Shown piece by piece: positions 17,093-27,821 of a stretch of 64,000 nt of DNA. The first letter of the stretch is position 1. Each line of letters opens with the position of its first letter. The notes beneath the pieces are model-generated. The model had not been told where the DNA came from. It saw nothing but the letters and a program-made list of their open reading frames with translations, and searched no databases. Origin of the DNA: Kalmanozyma brasiliensis GHG001 (Eukaryota > Basidiomycota > Ustilaginomycetes > Ustilaginales); assembly GCF_000497045.1 (NCBI RefSeq), contig NW_015961964.1, positions 62,001 through 126,000 on the forward strand. The letters are read 5' to 3'. The position numbers were made by a program, and so were the translations under genes.

Positions 17093-17692
17093 TCGTTGGG
17101 ATCTCTCCAGCCAGGTGGAGGTGAGCAGAAACGTCGTGTGCGGAAGCTCTCTCCTACGCTACGCTTGAGCCGCGAGCGAATAAGGCAAGCCGGCAAGGAC
17201 GCTGTTCTCTGTAGATCGTGGATGGAAAGCAAGGTGATCTGGAGAGTGCCGAGCAGATGGTGGAAGGATGGTAGAAATGCCGGCGACTGCATCAATTCGA
17301 TGCGTGTGCGTTCAAAGCTTGGGCCATCCTGCACTGCCTTTCTCGATTGCATCACACTACTCTGCCAGACTGAGCCCTTTTTCTGCGGTAAATCGGGATA
17401 AATCTCAAGAGTGTCTGTGTGGAGTTGTCGGCTCACACCTCTGAGGAGTAACAAATCGCAAGCATCAGAATCACACTCAGATCATCACCACTGCCTTCAC
17501 CACCACACTCTCATCGACCATCATCCCGACCGTTCCGCATCGACGCTTCATTGCGCAAGCTCCCTCTCACCGATCGTCCCCAGGCGACTTCTCGAGACCC
17601 TCATTGCTGCGACTGTTTTCTCTCGACGTTCTCGATCAGATTCGCACTTCCATCTCGTCACAAGTGGTTTCGCTCCGAGCATTTCAGAAGCC
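17093..17692. other. Divergent promoter, PIG-Y/WASP and UBC13
   Basis: 600 bp between divergent starts, with a pyrimidine- and CATC-rich leader before UBC13. No specific motif recognised. Confidence 0.4.
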
Positions 17693-18352
17693 ATGTCGCT
17701 CCCCAAACGCATTATCAAGGTGAGTAGCATCATTATCGATACATCACCAAGGCCTCTTGACGCTGAATTATGTTCCTTCGACAACAATTTGGCCGTATGC
17801 AACACGTATTGATTGCCTTCGCCCAAACTCCCTGCAGGAGACCGAGAGGCTTATCGCCGATCCAGCGCCTGGTATCAGCGCGACGCCCCACGAAGACAAC
17901 TTGAGGTACTTTGACGTCGTCATTTCGGGTCCGTCGCAGAGCCCTTTCGAAGGCGGTGTCTTCCGTCTCGAGCTCTTCCTTCCCGAGGAGTACCCCATGT
18001 CGGCGCCAAAGGTCCGCTTCCTCACCAAGATCTACCACCCAAACATCGACAAGCTTGGCCGCATCTGTCTGGACATCCTCAAGGACAAGTGGTCTCCTGC
18101 TCTTCAAATTCGCACCGTCTTGCTCTCAGTCCAGGCGTTGCTGTCCGCACCAAACCCGGACGATCCGCTTGCTAACGACGTGGCTGAGCACTACAAGAAG
18201 GACGAGAAAGGGTAAGTCGCTCCTTTACACGCTGCCTCCAGCGAGAATCGTTCAAGAGCAGCCAGCTGACATTGAAGTTCGCTCCTGAATTGTATTTCGC
18301 TTGCAGAGCCATCGAGGTCAGCAGACAGTGGACAGCGTTGTATGCCAAATGA
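17693..18352 (+). CDS. UBC13: Ubiquitin-conjugating enzyme E2, Ubc13 type
   Basis: Three exons (17693-17719, 17838-18211, 18307-18352) with GT-AG introns of 118 and 95 bp give 148 aa. The UBC fold is complete: [30 protein letters not shown] and [15 protein letters not shown], with Cys86 as the thioester site. The end, [13 protein letters not shown], matches the Ubc13 C-terminal helix. Ubc13 pairs with an Mms2/Uev protein to make Lys63-linked ubiquitin chains in post-replication DNA repair and signalling. Close to the family's ~150 residues; the tiny first exon of nine codons is typical of basidiomycete E2 genes. Confidence 0.93.
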
Positions 18353-18477
18353 TCTGCTTCATTCAAAGTCATGTGATTGAGCGATCACCTACAGCATCAG
18401 TGGGCAAGCAAAGACAATTCTACGTTACCGAGCCATAACAGTCCGACTGAGCGTGCCCATTGAGCCTGCCTGCTTCA

Positions 18478-20526
18478 TCAGGTTTGGATCATGCTGACGA
18501 TATCCTCGAACTTGGTTCGCGAGATCTGCAAACCGCCGCTTCCCTCCATCTCGGGCACGATCGGGTCCTCGTCCGTGCCGTCCAGCATCTCGCGTGCGGG
18601 ATCATTCGCATCGTTCTCCAACAAGGGCAGCCGAATCGAGCCCCCGTTTCGCGCCTTCCTGCTTTCGTAGAACGCAATCCACATCAGAGGTGCCGCGAAC
18701 AGTACCGACTGCACCGAGTGATTAATCCTGGCGTAGGTTTCGTGCGACACCACCCACTCGAGGGGCGCAATCACAAAGGCTTCCAGCAGGTTGAAAGGTG
18801 GCAGGTAGACGAACTGGTCAGGCGCCCTGACCATGGAAACTACCTTCTGGCAGAAGAAAGCTGCGTACACCTCGTCTGCTGAGTCGACCACGTCGCTGTA
18901 CGCCGTGCCGAAGAAGGCGATCAGGATGTTGAGCAGGATCACCGCAGTGACAAAGCAGTACGCGTAGTACAGGATGTGCCCATACGGATAGCCGAATGCG
19001 TCCTCGCTCGTCAGATCAAAGTCGGCGCCGCCCAACACGGACTGTGTTAGCAAGTCTACGATCTTGACCACAACATTGTCGACTCGAGACTCGTCGGCGG
19101 CATCAAGCGCCAAAAAGGCGTGACCAAAGCCGACCATGACCAAAGCCAGCAGCGTGAAGAAGATGGCACTCTCCTTGAACATGCGAAGGATGATGACCGT
19201 CAATGTGCCAAAGTAGACGAATCCGTCGAACACCTTGAGGAGCTGCACCCAGATGAGCGGAGCCACGCAGGCCAAGAACTGGAACGCTCGCAGCTCGTAC
19301 GACTCTGCCCTCTTGCCGTGAGCCACAAAGCTGGCCACGCGGAAGCAGAAGGAGACCAGCAGCAATCCATCGGTGAAAGCGTCGATGATGGTCCAGAACT
19401 CGATGGCGCCCACTCCACCCATCTTGAACACGCGCGTTGCGTCCTCGAAGAGGTAGCCCGCCGCCATGACCCAAAGGATGCCTTCGAACAGATCGAACTC
19501 CTTGAGCGTCCTCGTTTGCACAGTGAAGATGGCGAGGAAGAAGATCCACAGGATGATGTTGGTGATGTACGAGTATTTGGGCACGCCCAGGCGCGAAGGG
19601 TGGAAGTGCGACAAGAATGCGCCGTCTTCCTTTCTGTCGTAAGGGACAAAGTAGGTGTAGCCTTGCGGAGAATACCTCTGTACGAGGGACCCGTCCCAGA
19701 TGGCTTGCGTAGCCCTTCTTGCCTCGATCGATGCTAGCACTGGCACGCAGTTCTGATCGATGGCCGCTTCCAGCGCTGAAGTCGGGATGGCGACGTCGCC
19801 ATCGCTCTCGTAGCGTCGGAACTTCTTCGTCAGGCACATGTGGTAGCTTCCTGCGCTTTTCGAGCCTTTCTCGTAGGTGCTTCTCTCGATGTGTGCGACG
19901 AGACGTTGAACCAAGACTTCGCAAGCCACCATTCTTTTTCGGTTGAGACCATGATCCAGCGGCTGTTTCTCAGCATCCCGTTCGAATGATTTGCGTGCCT
20001 CCATCAGCGCGTACGGTACAGCATCTCCGAAGTCGCCTCCGAGCTCGTGAAATGCTGAGACAACCTTGACATCGATCAAGCCCTCCGAGCTTGTGATTCG
20101 TTCCTCGTCGATGTCGCGATCAATGAGTCGCGTAACCAGCGACCTGGTTCGGCGGATTAGGGCCGAGATGATGGCAGGATGCACGTCAAGTGCGGCGTCC
20201 AGCTGCCGCAGAGGCTCGTGAGAATCTGTTGATGCCATCATGCACGAGCGAATGCTCTCTCGCTGCGCTGCAGTCGTAGTAGGCTCGGTGGATGATGGAC
20301 GCTGTAAGTCGACAGAATGTGTGGTTGGTATCGCTGATTGATCGTTGCACAGACCAAATCGGATCTTCGGAAAGTCACATGCCTCACTTGGTAGACCCTT
20401 TCTCGCTTTCTTCTTCTTGACCTTTTTTTCCGGGTGGAGGCTCGTTGGGATCACCCGACTTGGCTCGGCCTTCTCGACCGATGCAGTTTGCCCACGCTGC
20501 CTTAAGCACAAGCGTCTCGTTAGCAT
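18478..20526 (-). CDS. YVC1: TRP-type cation channel (vacuolar Yvc1 homologue)
   Basis: The open frame from the ATG at 20524-20526 encodes 682 aa; a second ATG pair at codons 96-97 (about 20241) is a plausible real start. A soluble N-terminal region leads to hydrophobic helices from about residue 320 (NIILWIFFLAIFTVQ onward). The polycystin/TRP pore region follows: LALVMVGFGHAFLAL, then the LLTQSVLGGADF pore loop and the last helix, VTAVILLNILIAFFGT. An acidic C-terminal segment follows. Yeast Yvc1 releases Ca2+ from the vacuole on osmotic shock. The first ~95 residues contain a Lys-rich run and are the least certain part. It is convergent with UBC13, 125 bp between stops. Confidence 0.85.
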   Translation of the reverse strand: MLTRRLCLRQRGQTASVEKAEPSRVIPTSLHPEKKVKKKKARKGLPSEACDFPKIRFGLCNDQSAIPTTHSVDLQRPSSTEPTTTAAQRESIRSCMMASTDSHEPLRQLDAALDVHPAIISALIRRTRSLVTRLIDRDIDEERITSSEGLIDVKVVSAFHELGGDFGDAVPYALMEARKSFERDAEKQPLDHGLNRKRMVACEVLVQRLVAHIERSTYEKGSKSAGSYHMCLTKKFRRYESDGDVAIPTSALEAAIDQNCVPVLASIEARRATQAIWDGSLVQRYSPQGYTYFVPYDRKEDGAFLSHFHPSRLGVPKYSYITNIILWIFFLAIFTVQTRTLKEFDLFEGILWVMAAGYLFEDATRVFKMGGVGAIEFWTIIDAFTDGLLLVSFCFRVASFVAHGKRAESYELRAFQFLACVAPLIWVQLLKVFDGFVYFGTLTVIILRMFKESAIFFTLLALVMVGFGHAFLALDAADESRVDNVVVKIVDLLTQSVLGGADFDLTSEDAFGYPYGHILYYAYCFVTAVILLNILIAFFGTAYSDVVDSADEVYAAFFCQKVVSMVRAPDQFVYLPPFNLLEAFVIAPLEWVVSHETYARINHSVQSVLFAAPLMWIAFYESRKARNGGSIRLPLLENDANDPAREMLDGTDEDPIVPEMEGSGGLQISRTKFEDIVSMIQT

Positions 20527-21841
20527 GGTTTAGACTTGGCGCCTAAGCTATAGCGTGGCTTCGGCAATCCATGGTACGCTCTTGTCTGTCTAGAGTGCAG
20601 CAGGCGCACTGTGAGTCTGCTCGTGAACGTACAAGCGCAACTAACTTATGGCAAAATGTGTCGAGCGTGGAGGCTCCTCGTGCAAGTCCGCGTCTTCAAC
20701 CCCAGATCCGAGCGGTCTGGAGCCGTTTCTAAGACCACAGAAGGGTGGCCCCTTGCCTTCTCTTCGCATTGGTGCTCGTGGGGGTCGTCGTTACTATGCA
20801 CCCGTGTCGACGAGGCTGATGTTGTTCTGACGAGCAACGTGCCGCCGAGCTACCCTCTCGAGCTGCACGATCTGAGCAAAGCAATCAATCGGATGACGGA
20901 CTGCAAATGAACAACATGCTGGCTGCTCTCGACTGATCACAGAGCTCATTGCTCGCCAAATGACCGAAAAAAGCACGAATCTCGACACAAGTCACAGCCA
21001 AATGTTGCTGGCCACATTTGGCATCGCCGAATTTTATGACGATGTTTTCCTTTGTAGCAAAGCGTACAGTCATTAGGCTCCGCTCTGAACGAAATATTCG
21101 TTGACAAAATGACCGAAACGGTGAAAATTCGAGGCTGTTTGCGCAAACAATAATCCAGTCAACGTCAACTTTTTCTGACTTGACTCTTGTCTGTGAACAA
21201 AATGATGCATAACTTATCCTGAAAAGACCAAGGCATTTTTTTCCGACGCTCCAACAAAATCGAGAGAGCTGGCGAGAGCAACTCGACGAAAGCAACCGGC
21301 CCCCTACCAAAAACATGATTGCTGCCCTTCAATCCGACTTCAGTTGATAACTTGCCCAACGGCGCGTCAAGTCATCACTGAATCGGCGAAGACACATAGA
21401 TTCTTAGAACTCGATGACAAAAAATATCACAATCTGGACTCTCACGGCATTGCCCTCCTAATCTGAGCCAAATGACTGCTGAAGTATCGCATCGACCTGG
21501 ATAGTTGAGTGCAAGCATGGTTGTTGCATTGAGCGGTATAACACCCGAGCTCCGGCCAATCAGCGAGCATACCCCACACCGTCACTGATAAGGCTTGATA
21601 GATAAGGAAGGCGCACCCGAGACATTCATGGCGGGAAGAACTCGGCTGAGAAAGCGATACCCGCTTCTTCACCATCATCACCAACAACACCACCATCCCA
21701 GTCTCGTGGATCAACTGCCTCGGGATCGTCGAGAAGGCGGAACGAACATCTCTGCGCCTGCCGCGCAAGTTCAAGCAAGACAGGTCTGCAGCGGCAGTCT
21801 CACGGTCCGGCAGCGCTGCCTTGTCGAGCAGGCGATGCAGG
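20527..21841. other. Long divergent intergenic, YVC1 / Zn2Cys6 regulator
   Basis: 1.3 kb, comparatively A/T-rich between 20940 and 21450. Contains a 12-bp direct repeat (AAATGACCGAAA at 20958 and 21107), the second copy overlapping a CCG-N3-CGG motif. No supported gene. Confidence 0.45.
21113..21121. promoter_or_regulatory. CCG-N3-CGG motif, candidate zinc-cluster binding site
   Basis: CCGAAACGG within the symmetric ACCGAAACGGT, upstream of the Zn2Cys6 gene. Paired CGG half-sites are the usual targets of dimeric zinc-cluster factors, so autoregulation is possible; not shown. Confidence 0.3.
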
Positions 21842-24800
21842 ATGATGACAACGGCAAGCTCCATCGCCGACGAGTCCGAGCCAGCTCTCGTTCCGTACAA
21901 GAGGAGCCAGCGTCCATCCTGGTCTTGCACTGAATGCGCCCGTCGCAAGATACGATGTGACAAGAAGGTGCCATGCCAGTCATGCGTCAAGCGCGGCAGG
22001 GCCGAGCATTGTCGGCTCGAAGGATCCTCGTACGATCTAGCAGGCCCATCTTCTCAGAGGATCGACGCAGCCTCTGATCAGCAGATCGCCGAGACGGAGT
22101 CGATTGACGCGAGCTCAGTGCCATCTGCACCTCGTCGACGGCCCTCGTCTGTCTTCGGCGTCCAAGCAAGCTCGAGTCAGCCAGCCCAGGATGGAACGGA
22201 CATCTTCCTGCGGGGCCTTTCAAGATTGCAGATGCAGCTGGACCGGATCGAGCAGCGCCTCGAACAGTCAGCGAAACAGGACGAGTCCATTGAAGACGTC
22301 AAGGCTAGACTCAATGACGTTGAGGACGTTATCTCTGTCCTAGGTGAGAGTCGCGCAAGCTGGGCAGGAAGCGAGCGTGCCTCGACCGCCAACGCTGGCA
22401 ATGGCGAGACACCTCGGACCGATGCGGCAAAAAGCCCGCCAAGGGTCAGAATCAATCCTCATGCAGCGTCTGTACAGACCAGGCAGCCGAACAGCAATGT
22501 CGCAGCAGCGCGGCCACAAGGGCGCAACGCGGAACTTGCCTCCACCGATGCAGCCACAACCCTCGAGTTTCTCACGCTCGGCAAGGACAGGAGACGCGAT
22601 GTGGACTTCGATATCAGTTCCTCAGACAGCGAAACGGAGCAAGAAGGGCAGGACAGGCACGGAGTTCGAGGGGGTCGGCGAGGCCAAGGCTCGATCCCCG
22701 GCTCCAAAGCCTCAGTGTCGATCGATTCCGCGGCAGTTGGCTCAAGTGATGTCTCTGCGGAAGGAGGATCTCGTATGCTGAAACACCTACGACGCGGGCT
22801 TCCAACTCGCGTGGTCTCTCGCATAGAGCGCCTGCTCGGATCGCATCCCGAAGATCTGCCGCCAGCCAACCTGCTGGCGAGGCCTGCTTCTAAACCTGTC
22901 ACGGATGGTGTCAAAGCTGCGTCGCTCTCCCCTTCTGCCATCCGCCGGATTGTCAAAGTCGCCCAAGAGATTGGCGCCTGGCAGCACTGCTGTGTCCACT
23001 TTCCTACCTTCGAAAGGGAGGTTGAAGCGTTCGTGGCGATCGCGGTCCCGGAGAACGGCAACACCGAGTACGAAGGGTATCGCGCGATCGATCCTGCGTG
23101 GCTGTCCCTCTTTTACGTCATATCCAGCATCGCCATCCATCAAATGTCGGAAGAGGAGGGTGCTTTTTGCGGTCTCGAGGCGGAAGCAGAGCGCATGCGG
23201 ATTGCTTCTACCCTTCTTCACGCAGCAATGGACTCACTCTCGCTGGCCGACTACCTGGTCAAGCCCTCAGTCTACTGCTGTCAGACCATTGCGATCCTCT
23301 GTGTCGCAGGCCACAACATCTGTGGCAGCGATCTGCTCACATCGCTCCTTGCGATCGGCATCAAGACCGCTCAGACGCTCGGCCTACACGCGCTGGGTCG
23401 CACCGCCAGATTCCTGGAAGCGTGTGCAGTCCAGCGCGATCAGGTGCTGCATCGTGCCGGCGTCCGCTCCAACAACGCAGGCTCCTGCCGTCTCCCTGAC
23501 GAGTCGCCGAGGCAATTTGCGATCTGGAAGAAGCGCATCATCGATCTCGAAGTTGGCAAACGGGTCTGGTGGGCCTTCACACAACAGGACTACTTTGCCA
23601 TCCCGTTCAGCGGATGCTTCTCCATCGTAGAGGGCCAGTATGACACTCCGTTGCCGCACAACTGCTCAGACGAAGATCTGGAAGAAGGCCGTCTGATCAA
23701 CCGCGAGGTCAATGTGCTCACCGTCGCCTCCAAGCAGCGTTTCACCTGTCATGTCGCAAAGATTGTGTGCGACTTCTTCGAGGACCTCAACAAGACGCGC
23801 GAGACGCCTTCCTTGTCGCTAGTCCAGCATCATGAGGATCGTTTGCGCTTCGTCACGGATCGCTTCAAGGCTTGCCTCGTTCCGACACAGTCGGCATCCA
23901 CACAAAGCACTCACGCGGCCCTGCCGAGCTTCACTACGGTGTTGCAACACTACCTCTTCATCTCGGTGCAGCACAAGATCCTAGTGATGCATCGCGCTTT
24001 CCTGTCTCGGGATGTATCGGCCGAAGAGCGGGCACTGTCGCACAGCGCGTCCATCGAGACGGCTCGAGGCGTTCTGCACGAGCTCGAGCGCGGACTTGGG
24101 CTCAATGTTGATGGGGATGACAGCACTCAGCTTGATCTGCAGTCGCGAGTCCACGGCGGAGCGCTGTGGACCATCCCCTACCACTCTGTCGCCGCTGTCA
24201 CTATCCTGGCGCTGGACATGTTCCAGCCAGCCTCTCATCCAACGGAAAGAGCCAAGCGAAGACAAGAAGTGAAGCGCGCACTCGAAGCAATAGGCCGTTT
24301 CACTCGCAAGAGTGCCATCGCTCGTCGGGGCTGTCAATTGCTGTCAGACCTCCTGGCAGAAGGCGAACGCTACGATCGACGACCTGCACAGCCCCGAAAA
24401 CGCAAGGCAGCGGACGGAGTGGATTCGGTTCTCAAACGTATCCGGCTGCCCGAGGACGAAGACGAGCCGCAACAGAACCAGCAGACCTCGACCCCGAATC
24501 AGACCCGTGGCCAGAACACTCAGAGTGAACCTGCTCTGGAGGCCAGCTGGTTCTCGCACTTCAATCATAATTCTGTGCGCTCGGACGTATCCTCTGCTGT
24601 GTTGGACGGCACCTCGCCAGACTCTGAACGCTTTGGTCTGCTGCCCACTGCTTCGTTCGGCTATGGGTCGACCAACTTCAATCCACTTGCCGGCAATTCA
24701 ACGTCTCGCGCTGCAAATGTCGCCTCGTTTCAGCTTGGAGAAGCGGCCAACTCGCTTTCGAGCATGTTCATGTCATACAATAATGACCCGAGCGCGGTAT

Positions 24801-25129
24801 CAACGCATGACACCAGCCCCGCTGGCACATCACGCTATGGCATTCAGGAAGCGGGAGAAGCAACACGAAACGGAACGACGTGGAAGGACGACTTTGGCAC
24901 GCCTCTCAGCAGCGAAAATGCGACTTCAACACTGGCTTGGCCAACAGCTCAGCCAAGCATGTCAATGGAAGGCGTGCAAGCGGGCAGCATCGCGGGCATG
25001 AATCTCAACATGCCGCAGCAACAGCTGGCTCAGATTCTGCCGGCGCTCGAGTCCATGCCAGACGTGTGGAAACTGTTTGATGGCACGTTGGGCCAGAGTT
25101 TGGTTGCATTCGAAGAGAGCGGGTTCTGA
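21842..25129 (+). CDS. Zn2Cys6 fungal transcription factor
   Basis: Single exon, 1095 aa from the first in-frame ATG. The zinc cluster has six cysteines (29, 32, 39, 45, 48, 57) in C-x2-C-x6-C-x5-C-x2-C-x8-C spacing, followed by a linker and a short coiled coil (about 120-165, LSRLQMQLDRIEQRLEQ) for dimerisation. A fungal_trans middle homology region spans about 350-650. The C-terminal 250 residues are Ser/Gln/Asn-rich and could activate transcription. It probably binds CGG pairs in the nucleus. Target genes and inducer are unknown; the neighbouring genes do not form an obvious pathway. Confidence 0.9.
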   Translation: MMTTASSIADESEPALVPYKRSQRPSWSCTECARRKIRCDKKVPCQSCVKRGRAEHCRLEGSSYDLAGPSSQRIDAASDQQIAETESIDASSVPSAPRRRPSSVFGVQASSSQPAQDGTDIFLRGLSRLQMQLDRIEQRLEQSAKQDESIEDVKARLNDVEDVISVLGESRASWAGSERASTANAGNGETPRTDAAKSPPRVRINPHAASVQTRQPNSNVAAARPQGRNAELASTDAATTLEFLTLGKDRRRDVDFDISSSDSETEQEGQDRHGVRGGRRGQGSIPGSKASVSIDSAAVGSSDVSAEGGSRMLKHLRRGLPTRVVSRIERLLGSHPEDLPPANLLARPASKPVTDGVKAASLSPSAIRRIVKVAQEIGAWQHCCVHFPTFEREVEAFVAIAVPENGNTEYEGYRAIDPAWLSLFYVISSIAIHQMSEEEGAFCGLEAEAERMRIASTLLHAAMDSLSLADYLVKPSVYCCQTIAILCVAGHNICGSDLLTSLLAIGIKTAQTLGLHALGRTARFLEACAVQRDQVLHRAGVRSNNAGSCRLPDESPRQFAIWKKRIIDLEVGKRVWWAFTQQDYFAIPFSGCFSIVEGQYDTPLPHNCSDEDLEEGRLINREVNVLTVASKQRFTCHVAKIVCDFFEDLNKTRETPSLSLVQHHEDRLRFVTDRFKACLVPTQSASTQSTHAALPSFTTVLQHYLFISVQHKILVMHRAFLSRDVSAEERALSHSASIETARGVLHELERGLGLNVDGDDSTQLDLQSRVHGGALWTIPYHSVAAVTILALDMFQPASHPTERAKRRQEVKRALEAIGRFTRKSAIARRGCQLLSDLLAEGERYDRRPAQPRKRKAADGVDSVLKRIRLPEDEDEPQQNQQTSTPNQTRGQNTQSEPALEASWFSHFNHNSVRSDVSSAVLDGTSPDSERFGLLPTASFGYGSTNFNPLAGNSTSRAANVASFQLGEAANSLSSMFMSYNNDPSAVSTHDTSPAGTSRYGIQEAGEATRNGTTWKDDFGTPLSSENATSTLAWPTAQPSMSMEGVQAGSIAGMNLNMPQQQLAQILPALESMPDVWKLFDGTLGQSLVAFEESGF

Positions 25130-25301
25130 TGACGCCTGACAATGACAGCAATACAATCGTCTTTGTGACCAGGCTCCTGCAGTGTGGAGATTTGCGCACT
25201 CTCGGTCTGAATGATGTCGAGAGAGCGGGGGAGAGAGCGGGGGAGACGACGATCACGATCTGATTGGATCAAGTCGTGAGGCAGGCGTCCGGTGCGAGGA
25301 A

Positions 25302-27821
25302 TCAATGCTTCGCATTGTCCCTCGCAAGCTGAACTTGCTGAGCCACTGCATGCGCGACCTCGTCCCAGACTTCGGCATCGCGATACGGCCTTTCGTAGGT
25401 TCCTGTGCCGGCGCCGAGATTCTCGATTGCGCTTTGGCCGAGGCTAACGCCAAGGCCTGGCACGACGACATCGCTCGACGTCCGACCCTGCCCATTTGCA
25501 GCCGAAGCTTGCCTCGGGGCGGGCTCAAAGTCGAGCGCATCAGGGGGATGGAACCAATAGTTGAGTGCCATGTGCACCTTGCTGGATTCTTCTGTCGGAT
25601 CATCGGGATTCTGCTGCTCGTGCAGAGGCGGCAGTGACGAAGATGTGACTTCGTGATACCAGCTTGCGGGGAGGTAGAGCATCTGGCCTGGCTTGAGGTA
25701 TACTTCGATCGGCAGTGGACATTCCGGCGGGAGCGAGTACGGCTCTGACGCTGGGGTTTTCTTCGTGCGCGAGCCGGCAGCTCCGTTGCTTTCCCTCGGC
25801 ATAGGGCGAGAAGGATCGTCGGGGATGCCGAGACAGCGGTGCAAGACGTGCGGTGGAATGCGCGAGAAGCTCTGAGGCTCGTTCTCTTCGTCCGCATCTG
25901 CAGCAGATGATGCTTGAGCATTGGAGTTCTCGTCGGCCATTGCGAGGAGGCGGGCAAGCTCAGCCTCCCCTTCGTCGACGTCTCCAAACTCCGAGCCCGA
26001 ATCCGCACCGAAGAAGCCTGGTTCGTCTGATTCATCCTCTTCGTCCCCTCCTTCGCTCGACATTGAGTCCTGCTCGGGGGTGCCGCTCTGCTCAGTCCGA
26101 GACGCTGTGTCTTCGAGGCCAGATTGCAGCTCATCGGCGTTAGTGTCATCGACACGAAAGGCAATTTTGACTCGCTTGACGGGACTGCGCGAATGATCTG
26201 ACTCGACAGTGTCCGACTCGTCCTCTGCTTCTTTCCCGTCGTGGGAGGCATCTTCTCCTTGCTCCGAAGAGCTCAGATCCTTGCGTTTGCGGGACAGTCC
26301 GTTGACCATTGGTGACAGCAAAGCATCGGGATCTGTCTCTTCGTCTTCCGAGCGCGACTGCCCTCGAGAATCCGAAGCGCTATGTCCGTCCGTCTGCTGA
26401 GCGCCATCCGAGTCCTCATCAGATTCGTCGGCCTCTGAACGGGAGCTCTGTTCTGCGTCACGACGATCCGGCTCAGCGACACTTTCGAGGTATGCACGCA
26501 ATTTGTCGACAGAGTCCGCATCGCCGGCAAGAGCAGCCAGTCCGATCGGTTTCATGGGAGCAGGAAGCGAGTCCAACAACCGGCGGGCCTGATCATCGTC
26601 GTCATCCTCGCCATCCGCACGGTCCTCGTCGTCCTCGACATCGTCTGACTCTTCTTCGGATGTGTTGATGAGCTGATTGCCGTTGGAATCCACAAGACCG
26701 CTGAGAATATCGTCGATATCGGCGTTGCTGTCATCGTCGTAGTCTGCATCGTCGTCCGAGGTGTCTGCTTCATGGTCAATGCCTTCTTCGTCCATGCGAC
26801 AAATGCGGAGCTCAGCTTCGGCTTGGAGAAGAGCTTCTTCTGCGAGCTCCTGCGCCCTGGTCTGCTTAGCTTTGCCCTTGCGTTGACTCTTGAGGCGGGA
26901 TCCTTCGCCAGCATCAGCGGCAGCGCGTTCGTCGATTTCCTGCTTGATGCGAAGACGAGCTTTGCGGCGCCATCTTGCGGCATCCGAGGGCACGAGACCG
27001 TCTGGACGAATGGGTAGCCGCAATTTGCGACCAGGCACGGGCACATAGGCTGGGATCTCACCAGGAGGTGTGTAGACGATGAGACCGTTGTGATGCACCC
27101 TGTCGATGAAGCCGCGAGGATGAAGATAGCGATGCGCTGAGGGTGGGAAGAGGAGAAAGCGTTTGTAGCCGGAGAGAAGGACGTAGAGGTTATCATGAAA
27201 ATCGTGATGCAACCCTGAGCTCTTGCCTTCCTTGCTGTTGCCTAGCCACAAATTGCACTGTTGGAGAACGAGATTACCAAGCAGCTGCGGTTTGGAAGGG
27301 AAGTCGTTGGAAAGCGCATTGGTAGGTGCCGGAAGCACATTGTCAAGCTCCGGCTCACTATCGCTGTCGTCCGATTCGAAGTCGCGGTCTGAGTCGGGTT
27401 TGGCTGAGGACGATGGGATGGGTTGGTCCTGCTCTCCGTCTTCGACGTACTGAGTGGTGAGATACCACTTGCCTGCATCTCTTGAATCTTTGAGAATGTC
27501 GATGAACTCGGCGAATTTGACTTTCTTTCGTTTGACCGAGGTGCCAAAGTGACCTGCAGCGGGATGAACGGGTTCGATCTTGACGGGCACCTGTCCAGCA
27601 ACTGAGCTGAGATAATCGAGATCGGACCATCTGGAGGCGTTCCAGTCGGCATCTTGAGGGTGTCCGTCGATGATGACGGGGCGACGTTTGCTAATAAAGT
27701 GCGCCCACATATCGGCGGTCGAGATGCTGCTCTTGACCTGAACGATCCTCGGGTCGGCTTCAAGGGGCCGCCAGCCTTGGTAGGCGTCGAGATGAAGCGG
27801 GAGCGGAGGTACTCTGAACAT
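25302..27821 (-). CDS. JMJD7-like JmjC oxygenase with a large acidic insertion
   Basis: Single exon, 839 aa from the ATG at 27819-27821. The frame stays open upstream to 27956, but only through non-ATG codons. The N-terminal 260 residues match the JMJD7-type cupin: SKRRPVIIDG, SSGLHHDFHD with His205-x-Asp207 as iron ligands, then NLYVLLSGYKRFLLFPP. The jelly-roll resumes only at about 700 with PGQMLYLPASWYHEV, which carries the distal His ligand. About 400 residues in between are Asp/Glu/Ser-rich with basic patches, probably disordered. JMJD7 hydroxylates lysine on DRG GTPases in animals; that role here is inferred. The acidic insert could bind histones or basic proteins. Confidence 0.8.
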   Translation of the reverse strand: MFRVPPLPLHLDAYQGWRPLEADPRIVQVKSSISTADMWAHFISKRRPVIIDGHPQDADWNASRWSDLDYLSSVAGQVPVKIEPVHPAAGHFGTSVKRKKVKFAEFIDILKDSRDAGKWYLTTQYVEDGEQDQPIPSSSAKPDSDRDFESDDSDSEPELDNVLPAPTNALSNDFPSKPQLLGNLVLQQCNLWLGNSKEGKSSGLHHDFHDNLYVLLSGYKRFLLFPPSAHRYLHPRGFIDRVHHNGLIVYTPPGEIPAYVPVPGRKLRLPIRPDGLVPSDAARWRRKARLRIKQEIDERAAADAGEGSRLKSQRKGKAKQTRAQELAEEALLQAEAELRICRMDEEGIDHEADTSDDDADYDDDSNADIDDILSGLVDSNGNQLINTSEEESDDVEDDEDRADGEDDDDDQARRLLDSLPAPMKPIGLAALAGDADSVDKLRAYLESVAEPDRRDAEQSSRSEADESDEDSDGAQQTDGHSASDSRGQSRSEDEETDPDALLSPMVNGLSRKRKDLSSSEQGEDASHDGKEAEDESDTVESDHSRSPVKRVKIAFRVDDTNADELQSGLEDTASRTEQSGTPEQDSMSSEGGDEEDESDEPGFFGADSGSEFGDVDEGEAELARLLAMADENSNAQASSAADADEENEPQSFSRIPPHVLHRCLGIPDDPSRPMPRESNGAAGSRTKKTPASEPYSLPPECPLPIEVYLKPGQMLYLPASWYHEVTSSSLPPLHEQQNPDDPTEESSKVHMALNYWFHPPDALDFEPAPRQASAANGQGRTSSDVVVPGLGVSLGQSAIENLGAGTGTYERPYRDAEVWDEVAHAVAQQVQLARDNAKH

